A DNA stretch of 64,000 bases. It comes from Gonocerus acuteangulatus. Lineage: Eukaryota > Arthropoda > Insecta > Hemiptera > Coreidae. How positions within the stretch are numbered: the first letter of the stretch is position 1; each line of letters begins with the position of its first letter. The position numbers were made by a program, and so were the translations under genes. The notes beneath the pieces were generated by a model. It was not told the origin of the DNA. It worked only from the letters and a program-made list of their open reading frames with translations, and did not search any database. The stretch covers positions 73,944,164-74,008,163 of the forward strand of contig OX328128.1 in assembly GCA_946811695.1 (NCBI GenBank). Direction: 5' to 3'. This document shows, piece by piece, positions 10,761 through 22,548 of this stretch.

Positions 10761-11393
10761 TTATTTGTCGGTTGGTGGGGGATTAAAAAAAAAGGAGTGA
10801 AGCAGCTTGGTCTGATGAGAGAAAAATATTTCATTCAGAAAGTATAAAAAAAAGTCTTCGCGCAAAGAAAATCAAACTTTTGAAACACCGTTAATTGACC
10901 TCGACGTCCCGCCGGGCCCATAATTTATTAATAATGTTTTTTCATTATATTGTGAAAAAACATAACAGATGAGAATAAAATACATGGAAAGAAATATAAA
11001 GTATTTCTTCTTATGTAAATTTTGTCATTTACTTCATTTTTTTTTTCTGCTGTAGCAATTGACTTTATGATAAGATATGCTCTCTTACATAAATCTCTAA
11101 AACTTGATTTTTGTTCATCGAACCGTTCTTTTTTTTTTTTTTTTCATGAGGTTTTAACCTTAATTGAATTGGTTATAATTACACTTGAGCGATAAGATAT
11201 CAGTAATCATTGAGCGATAAGACGTTTTTTGAGCATTAAGCTAATCACGTTTTTTGAACGAACTGATAAGCTTTTGGAAATAATGAAAGAATTTCAGACA
11301 AAAAATGTCTTCTCGTGTTCTTTAATGACCCTTATTAAAATTTATATATTTTTAATTGTAATTGCTTTAATATGTATTTCACATATTTATCAT

Positions 11394-11395
<2 letters not shown>
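10760..11395. other. AT-rich sequence, no gene seen
   Basis: Poly-T tracts and short direct repeats (GAGCGATAAGA at 11189 and 11213). No supported gene. Confidence 0.45.
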
Positions 11396-11461
<66 letters not shown>

Positions 11462-11478
11462 TGATATATATTTATATA
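11396..11478. repeat. (TA)n microsatellite at Helitron end
   Basis: TA-rich run directly against the CTAG terminus of the Helitron at 11479. Confidence 0.9.
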
Positions 11479-11730
11479 CTAGCTGATCCGGCAAACGTTG
11501 TTTTGCCATATAGTAAATTATTTCTAGTAATTACTTTGGTAGTCAAATAAAACCAAAAATTAAATAAAGGATGTGGTCTATGACTGATAGAGAAATAGAG
11601 CACTTTGAACGAAGACTGCATATAAAAGAACCATTTTTTAAAATTTCTTGTACTTATCGTAACTAATATTTTTAAAATTATGTCTATATCACTAATTATG
11701 ACATAAAAAAAAACAAAAAAAAACACAATT

Positions 11731-11999
11731 TCAATCTCTTAGTGCAATGGAGTGTACGATATTTTTGGTTAGCCCTTCTTAAGCCAACACAAACGAACTG
11801 AATGGTTTACTCACGCGAGAACGTGCCAGGTATAATCGTCCGTGTGAAAAACACGCTGTGTCCAAATCAGAGCCACAAAGAGACATCGTTTGGCCTGGTG
11901 ACTTATTGATTGTCATTGCTAATGCCATTCTAACTGAAAAATTGAACGCGTTTGAATTCTGTGGAAATAATAATGGCCGACAACTCTGTAGGGAGTGAG
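11731..11999 (-). pseudogene. Helitron Rep/helicase, C-terminal Pif1 helicase remnant
   Basis: The minus strand reads through SVRMALAMTINKSPGQTM, CGSDLDTACFSHGRLYLARSR and, after an in-frame stop at 11779-11781, TKNIVHSIALRD. This is the end of a Pif1-like superfamily 1B helicase as found in Helitron transposases: the A-M-T-I-N-K-S-x-G-Q motif, then F-x-H-G-x-L-Y-x-A-x-S-R, then the short K-N-I-V tail. The family normally has Q where P occurs in KSPGQ. The internal stop and the Harbinger insertion just upstream (12010) show that it is dead. In a live element the protein would drive rolling-circle transposition. Confidence 0.85.
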
Positions 12000-12009
12000 A
12001 GAAAGCTTA

Positions 12010-13129
12010 GGGTACGTTCATGGTGAGGATTCATTCTGCGATGCTACGATAGCTTCTCCCATGAGCGCTTCCCCGATGTATTCTACATCGATGGAGGGTG
12101 TTCATGCTGACTCACCATTGCATTGGTTCTTGCTGGGAGTAAAGTAACCTTCAACAGCGAATTAGCTTTTGTTTATGAAAAAGCTCTGCTTATGTTAGTG
12201 AGAAAAAATGAGCCTTTACAATTAGTTCGTGATGTTCCTGACAAAGAAAAAGGGATTGGTTTCTTACTTGGAAAAATTAATGGAATCCTATTAATTTTAG
12301 CGAGTTGGATAGACTAGAGTCGCTTAAATTAATATAATTCTATTAATTGCGAGTTGGATTGACTAGAGTTTTCTTATATCTTCTTGAGCAAGTGGAGCGT
12401 AGCGTAGCGAGCGGAAACGCATATCATGTAATGCTTAATAAATGTAAAAGATCCAAAAAAGAGAGAGAAAAGGAATAAAATATGTGTGTTTACAAATATC
12501 ATTCTTTATGTTATCCTTCATAACCTGCAAAACAGTCAACTTTAATGCTTAATAACTTTTTTCATAGTTGAGAGAATTGATTTTGATTATATTAACCTTT
12601 TTATTAATAAATATTACTTGCCATTATCTAATATGAATTATAACCGTAGATAACGAGTCAAGTAGTAAAAGATAACCAGCAAAGAACCTGTAAGCTAATC
12701 AGTAAGCTTATCAGCGAGTACGAGTAACTGTTATAAATCACTTAACTAAATAAATACTTCAAAAGTAACTGGATGTAGTCTTCGCAAAAAGACCCAATTT
12801 TCTTTCATCTCGACAACGAAATAACCAAAAAAGAATAATCACACAAGATGAAGTAATGAGAGAGGGTAGGTGACCTGCGCACTAGAGTCCTTTTGAAGGA
12901 ACCAATCACAGTCAGGCCCACATCGCAGCTTCCCTCCTCACTGCGAGGAGAAAACAAAATATTTGTTCTTCCCCGCGGTCACTGCGCGGGTGCGAGAATA
13001 GCATCGGAAGTAAGGATCCTCACTATGAACACTCCCACCTTAATACATGTGTTTGTTTTACATCGGGGCAGCGCTCATCGGAGTAGCTATCGTAGCATCG
13101 CAGAATGAATCCTCACCATGAACGTACCC
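12010..13129. mobile_element. PIF/Harbinger-type non-autonomous element
   Basis: Terminal inverted repeats of ~45 bp start GGGTACGTTCATGGTGAGG at 12010 and end with the complement at 13129, flanked by TTA on both sides (12007-12009, 13130-13132). A TWA target duplication with GG-starting ends is typical of PIF/Harbinger. The interior has a 64-codon frame (12123-12317) with no recognisable domain. An interior segment (12300-12720) is repeated inverted at about 51580-51990. Confidence 0.7.
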
Positions 13130-13260
13130 TTATTGTGTGAGGAAGACAGACGACCGGCTTCATCCTTACTCCTGCTGTTTACTGGGTGAGAAGTGACACC
13201 GGTAGACAACTGGCGGGGATATCGAGTAATAATTGATCAGTTATCGACCACCAAAATGTA

Positions 13261-13446
13261 AAGTTGCATGTATTTTATAATACCAAATCATAAAAACATA
13301 AAAATAAAACATTTTGTCCAAAAAATAATAAAGCTTTTTTTGGGGTACACCTTCCTCATCACTTAGGGGTATGAAACATAATTAACAACCTATTCTCAGT
13401 CCTATCGAATATATACACAAAAATTCATAAAAATCGGTCAAGCCAG

Positions 13447-13533
<87 letters not shown>

Positions 13534-14150
13534 CACATCCAAACAGTCCTTTATAATGCAGAAACATTAAGGTATTGGAAGGAGGAATATTCGTGTTCTT
13601 CGAGTCGATTTGCATATTTGGCAACCTGTCAACTTTCTACAGTTTTCTCAAGGCCGTGCAGCTAAGCTAACAAACTGTCATACGTTTGTCAACACGTCCA
13701 CCGAGTTCATTACATTCCAATATGTAAGAAAACACCACAGCGAAAGCTAGCTGACAACTTTGACGTTTGGTGACCACGTGGTCTCTTTCGAATCATCCGA
13801 ATATTCGCACGCGATTGATATACAATTTGATAGGTATATTATAATTTAATTGTGAAATTTGGAATTATTAAAAAGTACAAAAGTTAAATAGCGATACGAA
13901 GTCAATGAGACACTTAAGCGTGAATTTTGGAAACTAATCCATCGATGTTTGGATTAATCCTACTGATAAAAAGACCCAAAGAATTTTCCAAATTATTGTC
14001 AGTCGTCCTTGTACGATGTATTGATTTATTAAGTTTCATCATTGAAAAGAACTGTTCCAATTTCTAAGTACTGTTAAATGCAGAAATTAATCTTCTTGCG
14101 AATTTTCTACGCTGGGGAAAATGGTCTTCTTCCAGGTATTTTTGTTTGTT
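13261..14150. other. Unassigned AT-rich stretch with (TA)n at 13450-13527
   Basis: It contains a 78-base TA microsatellite. The sequence after it (13580-13900) shows no gene, and I recognise no family. Confidence 0.5.
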
Positions 14151-14272
14151 AGCACTTTCCTCCGAAGGAAAGTCGCTATTGAGGTTGGACTCATGACGGA
14201 ATTTTTGAAAAATGTCTTCAGATCTTTATCGATCCTACCTAGTAGACTCCGAACATGACCCCCGCTTAAATG

Positions 14273-14323
<51 letters not shown>

Positions 14324-15250
14324 ATGCATATATGTATGTATGTCTGTTAACACGATAGCGGCCAGAGTTTTTATTTTTTCTTCACGAAACGTGGTATATA
14401 GCGTTCGATTAGCAAACTATTGAACGAGTTCGTTAACCACCAAAATCGGTCCACCGGGAGGGGGGGGGGGTTTACCTCGGACCCAAAACACTAATTTGAC
14501 CATGCCAGCCGTAATTTTTGTTACATTTCAATGAAACTCGGTATTCGTTATGTTAATCTAAAGAGAGAAATACGTTGTAAAAATAAACTAAATCGGTTCT
14601 TTAGGAGGGGGGGGGGTTACTCCGGACCCACGTTACCAATTTGCCACTACCAGCCGTAATTTTTGTTACATTTCAATGAAACTCGGTATTCGTGGTGGTA
14701 CTCAACAGAGAAAAATGGGTTGTACAAATAAACTAAATTGGGTTATTTGGAGGGGGGGGGGTTACTCCGGACCTAAAGTACTAATATACTCATACGTCGT
14801 GGGTATCTCATGAGAAAGAAGTGTTGTAAAAATGAAGTAAATCGGTCTATTGGAAATGAGGGTTTACTTTAAACTCTGTTTCATTAGAATTAGCCAGCCA
14901 GACGTAGGTTCCCAAAGCCGCTGCGAGGAGCGCTATCTCCCACTAGGGAGTTTTTATGAATTTATTAAGTAGTACAGTAACAACTCTGGAACAGTCCAAC
15001 AGTACAGTATTAACATAACTCTGGAAGCAAATTATTTACAAAATTAATAATTGAACAGTTCTCATAAGAAATGCAAATGAGCAGAAATATTCACGTTTTT
15101 AGCACTTTCCTCCGAAGGAAAGTAGCTATTGAGGTTGGACTCATGACGGAATTTTTGAAAAATTTCTTCAAATCTTTATCGATCCTACCTAGTAGACACC
15201 GAAAATGACCCCCGTTAAAATTTATATATATCTATATATATATATATATA

Positions 15251-15307
<57 letters not shown>

Positions 15308-16464
15308 CTGTTAACACGATAGCGGCCAGAGTTTTTGTTTTTTCGTCACGAAACTTGGTATATAGCATTCAATTAGCAAACGATTGAACGAGTTCGTTAA
15401 CCACCAAAGTCGGTCTACCGGAAGGGGGGGGTTTACCCCGAACCCAAAACACTAATTTGACTATGTCAGCCGTAATATTTGTTATATTTCAACGAAACTT
15501 GGTATTCGTAGTGGTAATATAGAGAGAAAAGTGAGATATAAAAATGAACTAAATCGGTTCATAAGGAGAGGGGGTTTACTCCGGACCGACAATACCAATT
15601 CGCCACTACCAGCCGTGATTTTTGGTATATTTCGACGAAACTCGGTATTCATAGTGGTAATCTACAGGTAAATATGTGTTGTAAATATAAACTAAATCGG
15701 TTCATTAGGAGGGGGGGGGGGGGGGTTACTCCAGACCCACAATACCAATTCGCCACTACCAACCGTGATTTTTGGTATATTTCGACGAAACTCGGTATTC
15801 ATAGTGGTAATCTACAGGTAAATATGTGTTGTAAAAATAAACTAAATCGGTTCTTTAGGAGGGGGGGGGGGTTTACTCTGGACCCAAATTACTAATATAC
15901 TCATACTGGTCGTAATTTCTGCTTTATTGTAACGAAACGCGGTATACGTCGTGGGTAACTCATGAGAAAGAAGTGTTGTAAAAATGAGCTGAATCGGTCA
16001 ATCGGAAAGGGGGGTTTACTTTGTAATATATTTCAATAGAAAAGGCAGCCAGACATAGGTTCACAAAGGCGCCGCAAGGAGCGCTAGAGGGACTGTATCC
16101 GGTTCCTGCGTTAGATCAAAATACGATAATATGAGGTTTTTTGTATTTATTACGTAGTGCAGTAGGTACTATGTGTAAGCATAACTCTGGAAGCAAATTA
16201 ATAATTTATCAGTTACTCATTACAAAATTAAAAGAGAACTATTCATGTTTTTATTTTATTTATGTAGGATATTTTAAGCAAATTGTTCTGGAAAGCAGTC
16301 TACACTACCCAAATTCTGAGGAAAGTGCTTAGTTATGCAGCTCCTGCGTGACGGACTTTTATTTTATTTATATAGGTTATTTACAGGAAATTACTCAGTA
16401 ATGTAGTCTACACTACAAAAATTCTGAGGAAAGTGCTTAGTTATGCAGCTCCTGCGTGACGGAC
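14151..16464 (+). mobile_element. Family A element A1 (Helentron-like), interrupted by A2
   Basis: It starts AGCACTTTCCT at 14151 with an immediate hairpin (ACTTTCCT/AGGAAAGT). A TA tract at 14280-14315 is followed by TGTCTGTTAACACGATAGCG, then G-run-bearing ~142-bp subrepeats (G runs near 14460, 14607, 14750, 14866). It is broken at 15100 by A2 and resumes at 16361, ending with AGGAAAGTGCT, hairpin GCAGctcCTGC and GGAC + T5 at 16464. The 5' AGCACTTTCCT pairs with the subterminal AGGAAAGTGCT, giving asymmetric inverted repeats. No coding sequence. Confidence 0.75.
15101..16356 (+). mobile_element. Family A element A2, nested in A1
   Basis: Complete copy: 5' hairpin at 15101, TA tract 15225-15303, five G-run subrepeats (near 15424, 15567, 15710, 15861, 16009), and a 3' end GACGGAC followed by TTTT. 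It sits in the T run of A1's GTTTTTATTTTATTTAT segment. The uninterrupted version of that segment is present inside A2 itself (about 16238-16262). Confidence 0.85.
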
Positions 16465-16833
16465 TTTTTCTGTATCCAATTGCTTTGATATTTGCCGCCT
16501 CACTATTTGTTGGCCGCCGCCACTCGGCTTGCTCGTTCACTTGATTCCGCAGGAGTAAGCGACCCTCATTCGATGTTCCTCTTATGGAGTGAGTGTGAGT
16601 AAGGAGTGCAATAGTTTTTATCATTTTGTGGGGAGGGGGGTACAAAATGTCTTGCTAGACTTACGTTTATCTGAATTGACAGTTAATAGCACTAACATTG
16701 ACAACCATATGACTAAAAATGAACCGAGTATTTACGAGACGAATTGCTAGGAATTTGGGCGCCAATTATTTGACAGGTGAAAGTTACTACTACTAAATGC
16801 CCATGCATACCTGAAGCAATATTATATTACACA
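16465..16833. other. Unassigned sequence
   Basis: 16465-16640 is less AT-rich and carries an 84-codon minus frame (16391-16645) overlapping the A1 end. I see no domain. No gene is supported. Confidence 0.4.
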
Positions 16834-17440
16834 CTAGCTGAATACCCGAGCTTCGCCAGGGCAGATAAGTAGTTATTGTATTACGTTAAATAATGTACCA
16901 TGAAAATTAACGCTACCATGTATATAATTTTGTGCAATTCATTATAGCACGGTTCCTGTCATGCTATATATTATTCATCAATTGATAAGTAATCAAAGTA
17001 TAATTTTTCTGGACATTAGGGCGCTCCAGGCCAGTGTCAAGAAACACATAACGCGTTATCTACAACCAGCAACAGGAGTTTAAGGGTTCGGGGTATTATT
17101 ACCTCGGAGAGACCATCACCAGGTACAGCGTAACCCCTATGACGGACAAAATCACAGTTTATTTGTAGTAATTCATAGTTGAAATGAAGCTCAAATAGAA
17201 ATAATATTATGACATAAATAAAGTACGCTAACAGTTGACCTGTTGTCCTAGCAACGCATGCTGCCTAGGCTTGCCTGCTCTAACCAACTCAAACTTTAAA
17301 CCCCCCTAAAAGTGCTTAAAAATTCGAATATTAAAAAATCTTTTCTTAGCGAGCGTCTACGTTCTATAGGGAGTGTCCATGCAAAATGTCAAATTTTTCT
17401 GTCGAGCGGTTTGGGCTGGGCGTTGATAGGTCAGTGAGTG
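16834..17440 (-). mobile_element. Helitron 3' terminal fragment (uninterrupted paralogue)
   Basis: It ends CTAG at 16834-16837 on the minus strand with a hairpin next to it. It matches the Helitron at 1555-3020 across 1559-1836 and 2784-3020, but lacks the 935-base insertion, giving the empty site near 17190-17205. Confidence 0.65.
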
Positions 17441-18042
17441 AGTGGTATTCTTCGATTTGTCATTGAATTATTTTTGTTTCAATTTCGAAACTAATTTACC
17501 TAAAACATTGAATAGTAATGCGACAATTCTAGAAAATGCCAAAGGATTTAATAGTGGGCCAAATTGGAAGCCTTGAGGGATACCTGTTTTGAAAGGTCGG
17601 AATTTTGGAGCGTTCTTGTTTCCTCCCTGCTCTAAAGATGGAATCTGTTTTTAGTTTTGAATTTAAACCATAAGTCTCGAAAATATATTTTTCTACTACT
17701 AGAAATATTACTAGTCATAGCCTATAAATGTAAGTCCTTCACGCTCGAGCTGCATATATTTAAACGCATTCCTCAAAAAGTTGGTTAGTTTACACCGCAT
17801 TGTTGAAGAATGTACCTAAAATAATCTGTATAAATACGAAGTAAACATGAATAGTTTTGCACCCTGAAATCAGGACGTCCATTTATTATTGACAAACAAT
17901 TTTAGGAAGGATTATCTATAGGTTACCATTCTTTTCTGGCTAGCATAGGGCTGTTGCGTTTTCTTAAACATTTTTATTGAATATGTTATTATTTAAAAAT
18001 GGACCCACAAAAACGCCAATTGATGATTTATATTAATAAAAA
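17441..18042. other. Unassigned sequence with an S2 SINE fragment
   Basis: 17868-17963 is a diverged minus-strand S2 SINE body (CATTTATTATTGACAAACAA onward). The rest has no gene. Confidence 0.5.
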
Positions 18043-19093
18043 GTCCGTTACGCAGGAGCTGCATAACTAAGCACTTTCCTCAGAATTTGGGTAGTGTAGA
18101 CTGCTTTCCAGAACAATTTGCTTAAAATATCCTACATAAATAAAATAAAAACATGAATAGTTCTCTTTTAAATTTGTAATGAATAACTGATCAATTATTA
18201 ATTTGTTTCCAGAGTTATGTTTACACATGGTACCTATTACACTACGTAATAAATACAAAAAACCTCATATTATCGTATTTTAATCTAACGCAGGAACAGG
18301 ATACAGTCACTCTAGTGGTAGAAAGCGCTCCTTGCGGCGGCTTTGTGAACCTACGTTTGGCGGGCTTTTATATTGAAATATAATACAAATTAAACCCCCG
18401 CTTACCGATTGACCGATTCAGCTCATTTTTACAACACTTCTTTCTCATGAGTTACCCACGACGTATACCGCGTTTCGTTACAATACAGCAGAAATTACGA
18501 CCGGTATGAGTATATTAGGAATTTGGGTCCGGAGTAAACCCCCCTTCTAATGAACCGATTTAGTTTATTTTTACAACACATATTTACCTGTAGATTACCA
18601 CTACGAATACCGAGTTTCGTCGAAATATACCAAAAATCACGGCTGGTAGTGGTGAATTGGTATTGTGGGTCCGGAGTAAACCCCCCTCCTAATGAACCGA
18701 TTTAGTTTATTTTTACAACACATATTTACCTGTGGATTACCACTACGAATACCGAGTTTCGTCGAAATATACCAAAAATCACGGCTGGTAGTGGCGAATT
18801 GGTATTGTGGGTCCGGAGTAGGGGGGGTTTACTCCGATGAACCGATTTAGTTCATTTTTATATCTCACTTTTCTCTCTATATTACCACTACGAATACCAA
18901 GTTTCGTTGAAATATAACACATATTACGGCTGACATAGTCAAATTAGTGTTTTGGGTTCGGGGTAAACCCCCCCCCCTTCCGGTGGACCGACTTTGGTGG
19001 TTAACGAACTCGTTCAATCGTTTGCTAATTGAATGCTATATATCAAGTTTCGTGACGAAAAAACAAAAACTCTGGCTGCTATCGTGTTAACAG

Positions 19094-19124
<31 letters not shown>

Positions 19125-19248
19125 GATACATATACATTTTAGCGGGGGTCATGTTCGGAGGTAGGATCGATAAAGATTTGAAGAAATTTTTCAAAAATTC
19201 CGTCATGAGTCCAACCTCAATAGCTACTTTCCTTCGGAGGAAAGTGCT
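18043..19248 (-). mobile_element. Family A element A3
   Basis: The minus-strand 5' end is at 19248 (AGCACTTTCCT hairpin, preceded by TTTT) and the 3' end at 18043 (GGAC + T5). There are five poly-G subrepeats (seen as C runs on plus). One G run, at about 18819-18826, lies in opposite orientation to its siblings. TA tract at 19097-19124. The 98-codon plus frame at 19151-19447 starts inside the element end and is not a gene. Confidence 0.8.
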
Positions 19249-19719
19249 AAAAGCTAGTAATCTTAGGGTTTATTTGGAACCTTTTCCAATTTCCCAGCTG
19301 TTTGGAGAAAAATGTTACAAGCGTTTTTATAAACCCCTTTTTTTGAAATTAGTTCAATTTGGAATTAGTTTCGGAAACAACAGTTATGTCAGGCAATATG
19401 AATTTTTTTTTATTTTTATTTTTATTTGTAATACTATGGTTTCTTAAATAAATGCATTTTTTGTACTTCTATTAAACTATGGAAAAAGTTCCAGATCAAA
19501 ATCTTAATAATACCTGAAATGTTATAGTTTTTGTAAATATTACTTATTTCCGCAAGCGATTCTGTAAAACCTAATTATCACAATATTCATATTTTTAAAA
19601 TTTGATTAGAAAAACCTATACCCCTTAGAACAACAAAACTTCGCAGGTATTCTTAGGACATAAGTATAGGCAAATGTGCGAAGTTTCAAGAAAATCTAAA
19701 ATCATTTGTGGAATGACCC
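19249..19719. other. AT-rich sequence, no gene seen
   Basis: No supported frame or recognised repeat. Confidence 0.45.
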
Positions 19720-19722
19720 TTA

Positions 19723-20504
19723 GGCCTCGGGAACTATACGAGCGATAAGCTAAAAGCGTCAGAGCGACGTCGCTCACATTAATGTTAAGCTTGAGTGCAG
19801 TAGGGATGAGGGAGGACAGGCTACAATAGGCATGAGCGACAATGTGACGTCACTTGCAGGTTCCAGCCTGTCGCTCAGCGCTTGGCCCAGAAATTACAAT
19901 TTTTCTCGTCGCTCACCCCAATGTTTTGCGTGCTACAAAAAAGGCTACAGTCTCTAAGTCTTGACCGATTTCAATGCCTTTTTTGTTTTATTATAAATGA
20001 AAGCTAATAACATTTAGAACAACTTTGTCACTGCACATTTTGTTTTTTGTTTCCCTTGTTTATTAAATTATGTGGAAATATGTTTATAACCATCCAATGT
20101 CTATAACCGACCAATGTTTATAACCTTCCAATGCTTAAAACCTTCGAGCTACCTTTCTTATAAATAATTTTAAAATATGAATACTAGTAAAAGAGTAAAT
20201 TGGATGATAGTGAATGTGAGCTTTTAATTTCGGAAGTACAGACACAGTGATTTTAAAAATACAACCATAACCAAGAAACTACGAGAAGAGGTTGGAAATG
20301 CATTAAACTTGCAAGGTAAGATATTTTTATTGACTGAACATTTAAAATATTATTTTTTTTTAAATTAATATTTTCAAATAAAAAACGTATATTGGAGCAT
20401 GCGATGACGGTGACTAAAGGAAATTACCGCCCAGCCGCTCTGTATCGTAGCCCTTCTTCTGATAAACGCTCTGTCGTTCAGTCGCTCATATCGTACCCGG
20501 GGCC
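19723..20504 (+). mobile_element. PIF/Harbinger-type element with short terminal repeats
   Basis: Ends GGCCTCGGGAACTATACGAG (19723) and the complement of GGCCCCGGGTACGATATGAG (20504), with TTA on both flanks (19720-19722, 20505-20507). An exon-like remnant lies inside. The interior left part is rich in CGCTC/GAGCG motifs. The 81/82-codon frames over the right end are by-products. Confidence 0.7.
20203..20315 (+). pseudogene. Possible MADF/Myb-like DNA-binding exon of a Harbinger element
   Basis: One frame reads DDSECELLISEVQT; after a frame shift the next reads YRHSDFKNTTITKKLREEVG followed by NALNLQ and a GT donor (caag|gtaag) at 20315/20316. The pattern E-L-L-I-x-x-V followed by Y-x-x-x-x-x-K and a W/L-x-E-I/V block resembles the MADF domain of the second protein of Harbinger elements, with the central ~10 residues lost. 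It could be coincidental. Confidence 0.35.
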
Positions 20505-20507
20505 TTA

Positions 20508-21110
20508 CACATTTAGCTATGTTTCCATCTTGCCAGTATATGAAATTGAATCGTGCGTTGATCCTGGCAAGGACACTTTTTTCGACCCATGGAACAGGAT
20601 ATCCTTCGAATTTACACAACACCCAAGGTCTTCATAAATAGAATCCTGGAAGGTGTTACTAACTGACGCAACTCCAATTAGAATATTTTCCTATTAAATA
20701 TTTTACTTTTTATCCTGGTCGGGAGTGTTTTAGTTCATGGCAGGTATTTGAGCAGTAGCGAGTTATTTCAAATGATCTGAGATCATCAGGGGATGGGTTG
20801 TTAGCTGAAGTATTTCAGCTGATATTTTAGAGAAACATTTAGAGAAAAGCGTCAGCGTAAATCAGGTGCAACAGCAAGTTAAAATGGTAGACAGAAAAAT
20901 AAATGAAAAAACTGGCCTTGCTTGATCAAAAAGAATGCTAAAGCAGGGCTTTTGGCTCAAAGCAGAAAAGAGCAGGAAGGAGAGAGTTTTTTTTATATAT
21001 GTGTGATCTCCGTCTGGATAATCTAAATTTATTTGATTTTGTCTTTAAAACTCCTCACGTCTGATCGAATTAATGAAGTGAACCTTAAGCCTTGACTTGG
21101 CCCTTGTAGC
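20508..21110. other. Unassigned sequence
   Basis: No gene supported. Confidence 0.4.
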
Positions 21111-21215
21111 AGACATATTTTTAGCATAAATATGCTTTAGAGATGACTAAACCGGAAAAAACGTTACAAAAAGTGTCCGCTGGCGTTCACCCAGCGCTTT
21201 TTTTTTTGTGCCTTG
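21110..21215 (-). mobile_element. Family F element end (AGCATAAATATGCTTTAG terminus)
   Basis: It begins with the palindrome-containing AGCATAAATATGCTTTAG and continues with GATGACTAAACC and a GTTACAAAAAGTGTCCGCTG block, the inverse of 49150-49230. The partner end was not found. Confidence 0.5.
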
Positions 21216-22236
21216 GCTTCGCCTAAAGCATTTATAAAAATTAACCACCCTTTGCCTTAACTCTTAAAGCCCTCACTGGTCCTTAACGAAACATAATCAG
21301 TATTTATAGTGTTCCACGGTTTCACGTACCTGTAGTAACTGTAGTTAATTAAACGGCATTGCAAATGTCCGAACAGTAGATAGAGTGAAAGAGCATATTT
21401 CTCTTAGGCGTTCGGGCATGCGCAATGAACTTTTCAATAGTAAAGCATATAAAAGTTACTAGGCCTAATTTACGGGAGCCTTAATACTTGTCAATTGTGC
21501 TTATACTCGCACTTCACTCGTGTGGACAAGTGCGTTCATTACGTCCAGTAACTAACTTGTCGTTGTCACTTGTTGTATACACAATGTGACAAGGGACAAC
21601 TGCTTACAAGAATAGTGGTAATGGTCCATTACTTGTCGCTCAGTAAATATATTCACTTGTACTAGCTGCGATTTTTAATGGTTGTCACTAAAGTGCGTAA
21701 ACTAGGCATTACCTGTAGATTTGTTTTTATTATTAAATTTCTGCCTTCTTATTTATTGGTGCAAGAACACAAAAATATCATGATTTATCAATGTGTTTGG
21801 CTTGCTTCAGGGTTGTATATAGAAAATAATTTCGGGGGAGGGGCTGGTAGTATTTCCGGATTAAGGAATACTAACAATCTAGAACTTGGTAGGTTAGCCA
21901 ACTATAACAATATAACACCAAGATATAGAATTATTTTTCTGAACTAAGTGATCTTACACAATTTATTTTTGAGGTTTTCATGACACATTTTTGCCGATTA
22001 AGCAACATACGCCCATGGCTTGCTTAGGAAAGTGCGAAGTTTTGCTCCATAAAAGTTTGTTTTTGGCGTGTTCTATATTGCCTCACTTTCTATATGGTCT
22101 CCATGGTTACATAACGCCTGCTGTCCAACATCGGCTGCCCTTGGTTTTATGAGGTATCGAAAATCAATGGCGCGTATAAACAGTTTATGTTTTGATAATA
22201 TAGACACATAATTCTCCTATATTGTCTATTTGTAGA

Positions 22237-22238
<2 letters not shown>
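21216..22238. other. Unassigned sequence
   Basis: 21480-21660 has repeated ACTTGT/ACAAGT words in both orientations, which suggests a decayed inverted-repeat element. An 89-codon frame (21678-21947) has no recognisable domain. Confidence 0.4.
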
Positions 22239-22288
<50 letters not shown>

Positions 22289-22544
22289 CCCATCAATCGG
22301 AGAAATAAGTGCTTGAAACTTCGAAATTGTTAGTTTTAATCTTTTGAACGAGTTTTTTCTTCCCATTGCATTTAACGGTAAAGTGAGTATTTTAGAAAAC
22401 AAGGTTAGAAAATGTTAATCAGTGTTAAGATTATGGAGTAATTTCTCCTTAGGATACTGTGTTTCCTGTGTTGGCGCCTTAAATGTTCCTTCTCTTAGAA
22501 AAAACGGAACCGCGCTAAGATGGCACAGCTCCTGCGAGTCGGAC
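22239..22544 (+). mobile_element. Family B element 3' part (B4)
   Basis: A TA tract at 22239-22286 leads directly into the B 3' half (AATCGGAGAAATAAGTGCTT), ending GGAACCGCGCTAAGAT, hairpin GCAGctcCTGC and GGAC at 22544. The four Ts that follow are immediately joined to family A copy A4, so A4 inserted into, or next to, B4's terminal T run. Confidence 0.6.
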
Positions 22545-22548
22545 TTTT

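Larger units (their letters stand above)
11479..13260 (-). mobile_element. Helitron 3' part with helicase remnant, interrupted by a Harbinger-type element
   Basis: The minus-strand terminus is CTAG (11479-11482) preceded by the hairpin GGCAAA...TTTGCC. About 250 bases upstream lies the end of a Pif1-type helicase frame. This links the CTAG/hairpin ends elsewhere in the window (1555, 16834, 24339) to bona fide Helitrons. The element is interrupted at 12010-13129. The sequence above 13132 may continue it, but I could not confirm helicase coding there. Confidence 0.75.

Noticed and set aside
10568..11486. Proteins with long Ile-Tyr runs (also 13382, 14087, 15205, 22515, 24878, 26674, 43490, 44030, 49723, 52723, 59466)
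   Set aside because: They are translations of (TA)n microsatellites.
18301..19080. LTRs or endogenous retroviral sequence in the repeated blocks
   Set aside because: Repeats are ~142-bp subunits within a non-coding hairpin-ended element; no gag/pol motif or primer-binding site seen.
20374..20637. Paired 81/82-codon genes
   Set aside because: Opposite-strand frames across a Harbinger terminal repeat, without domains.
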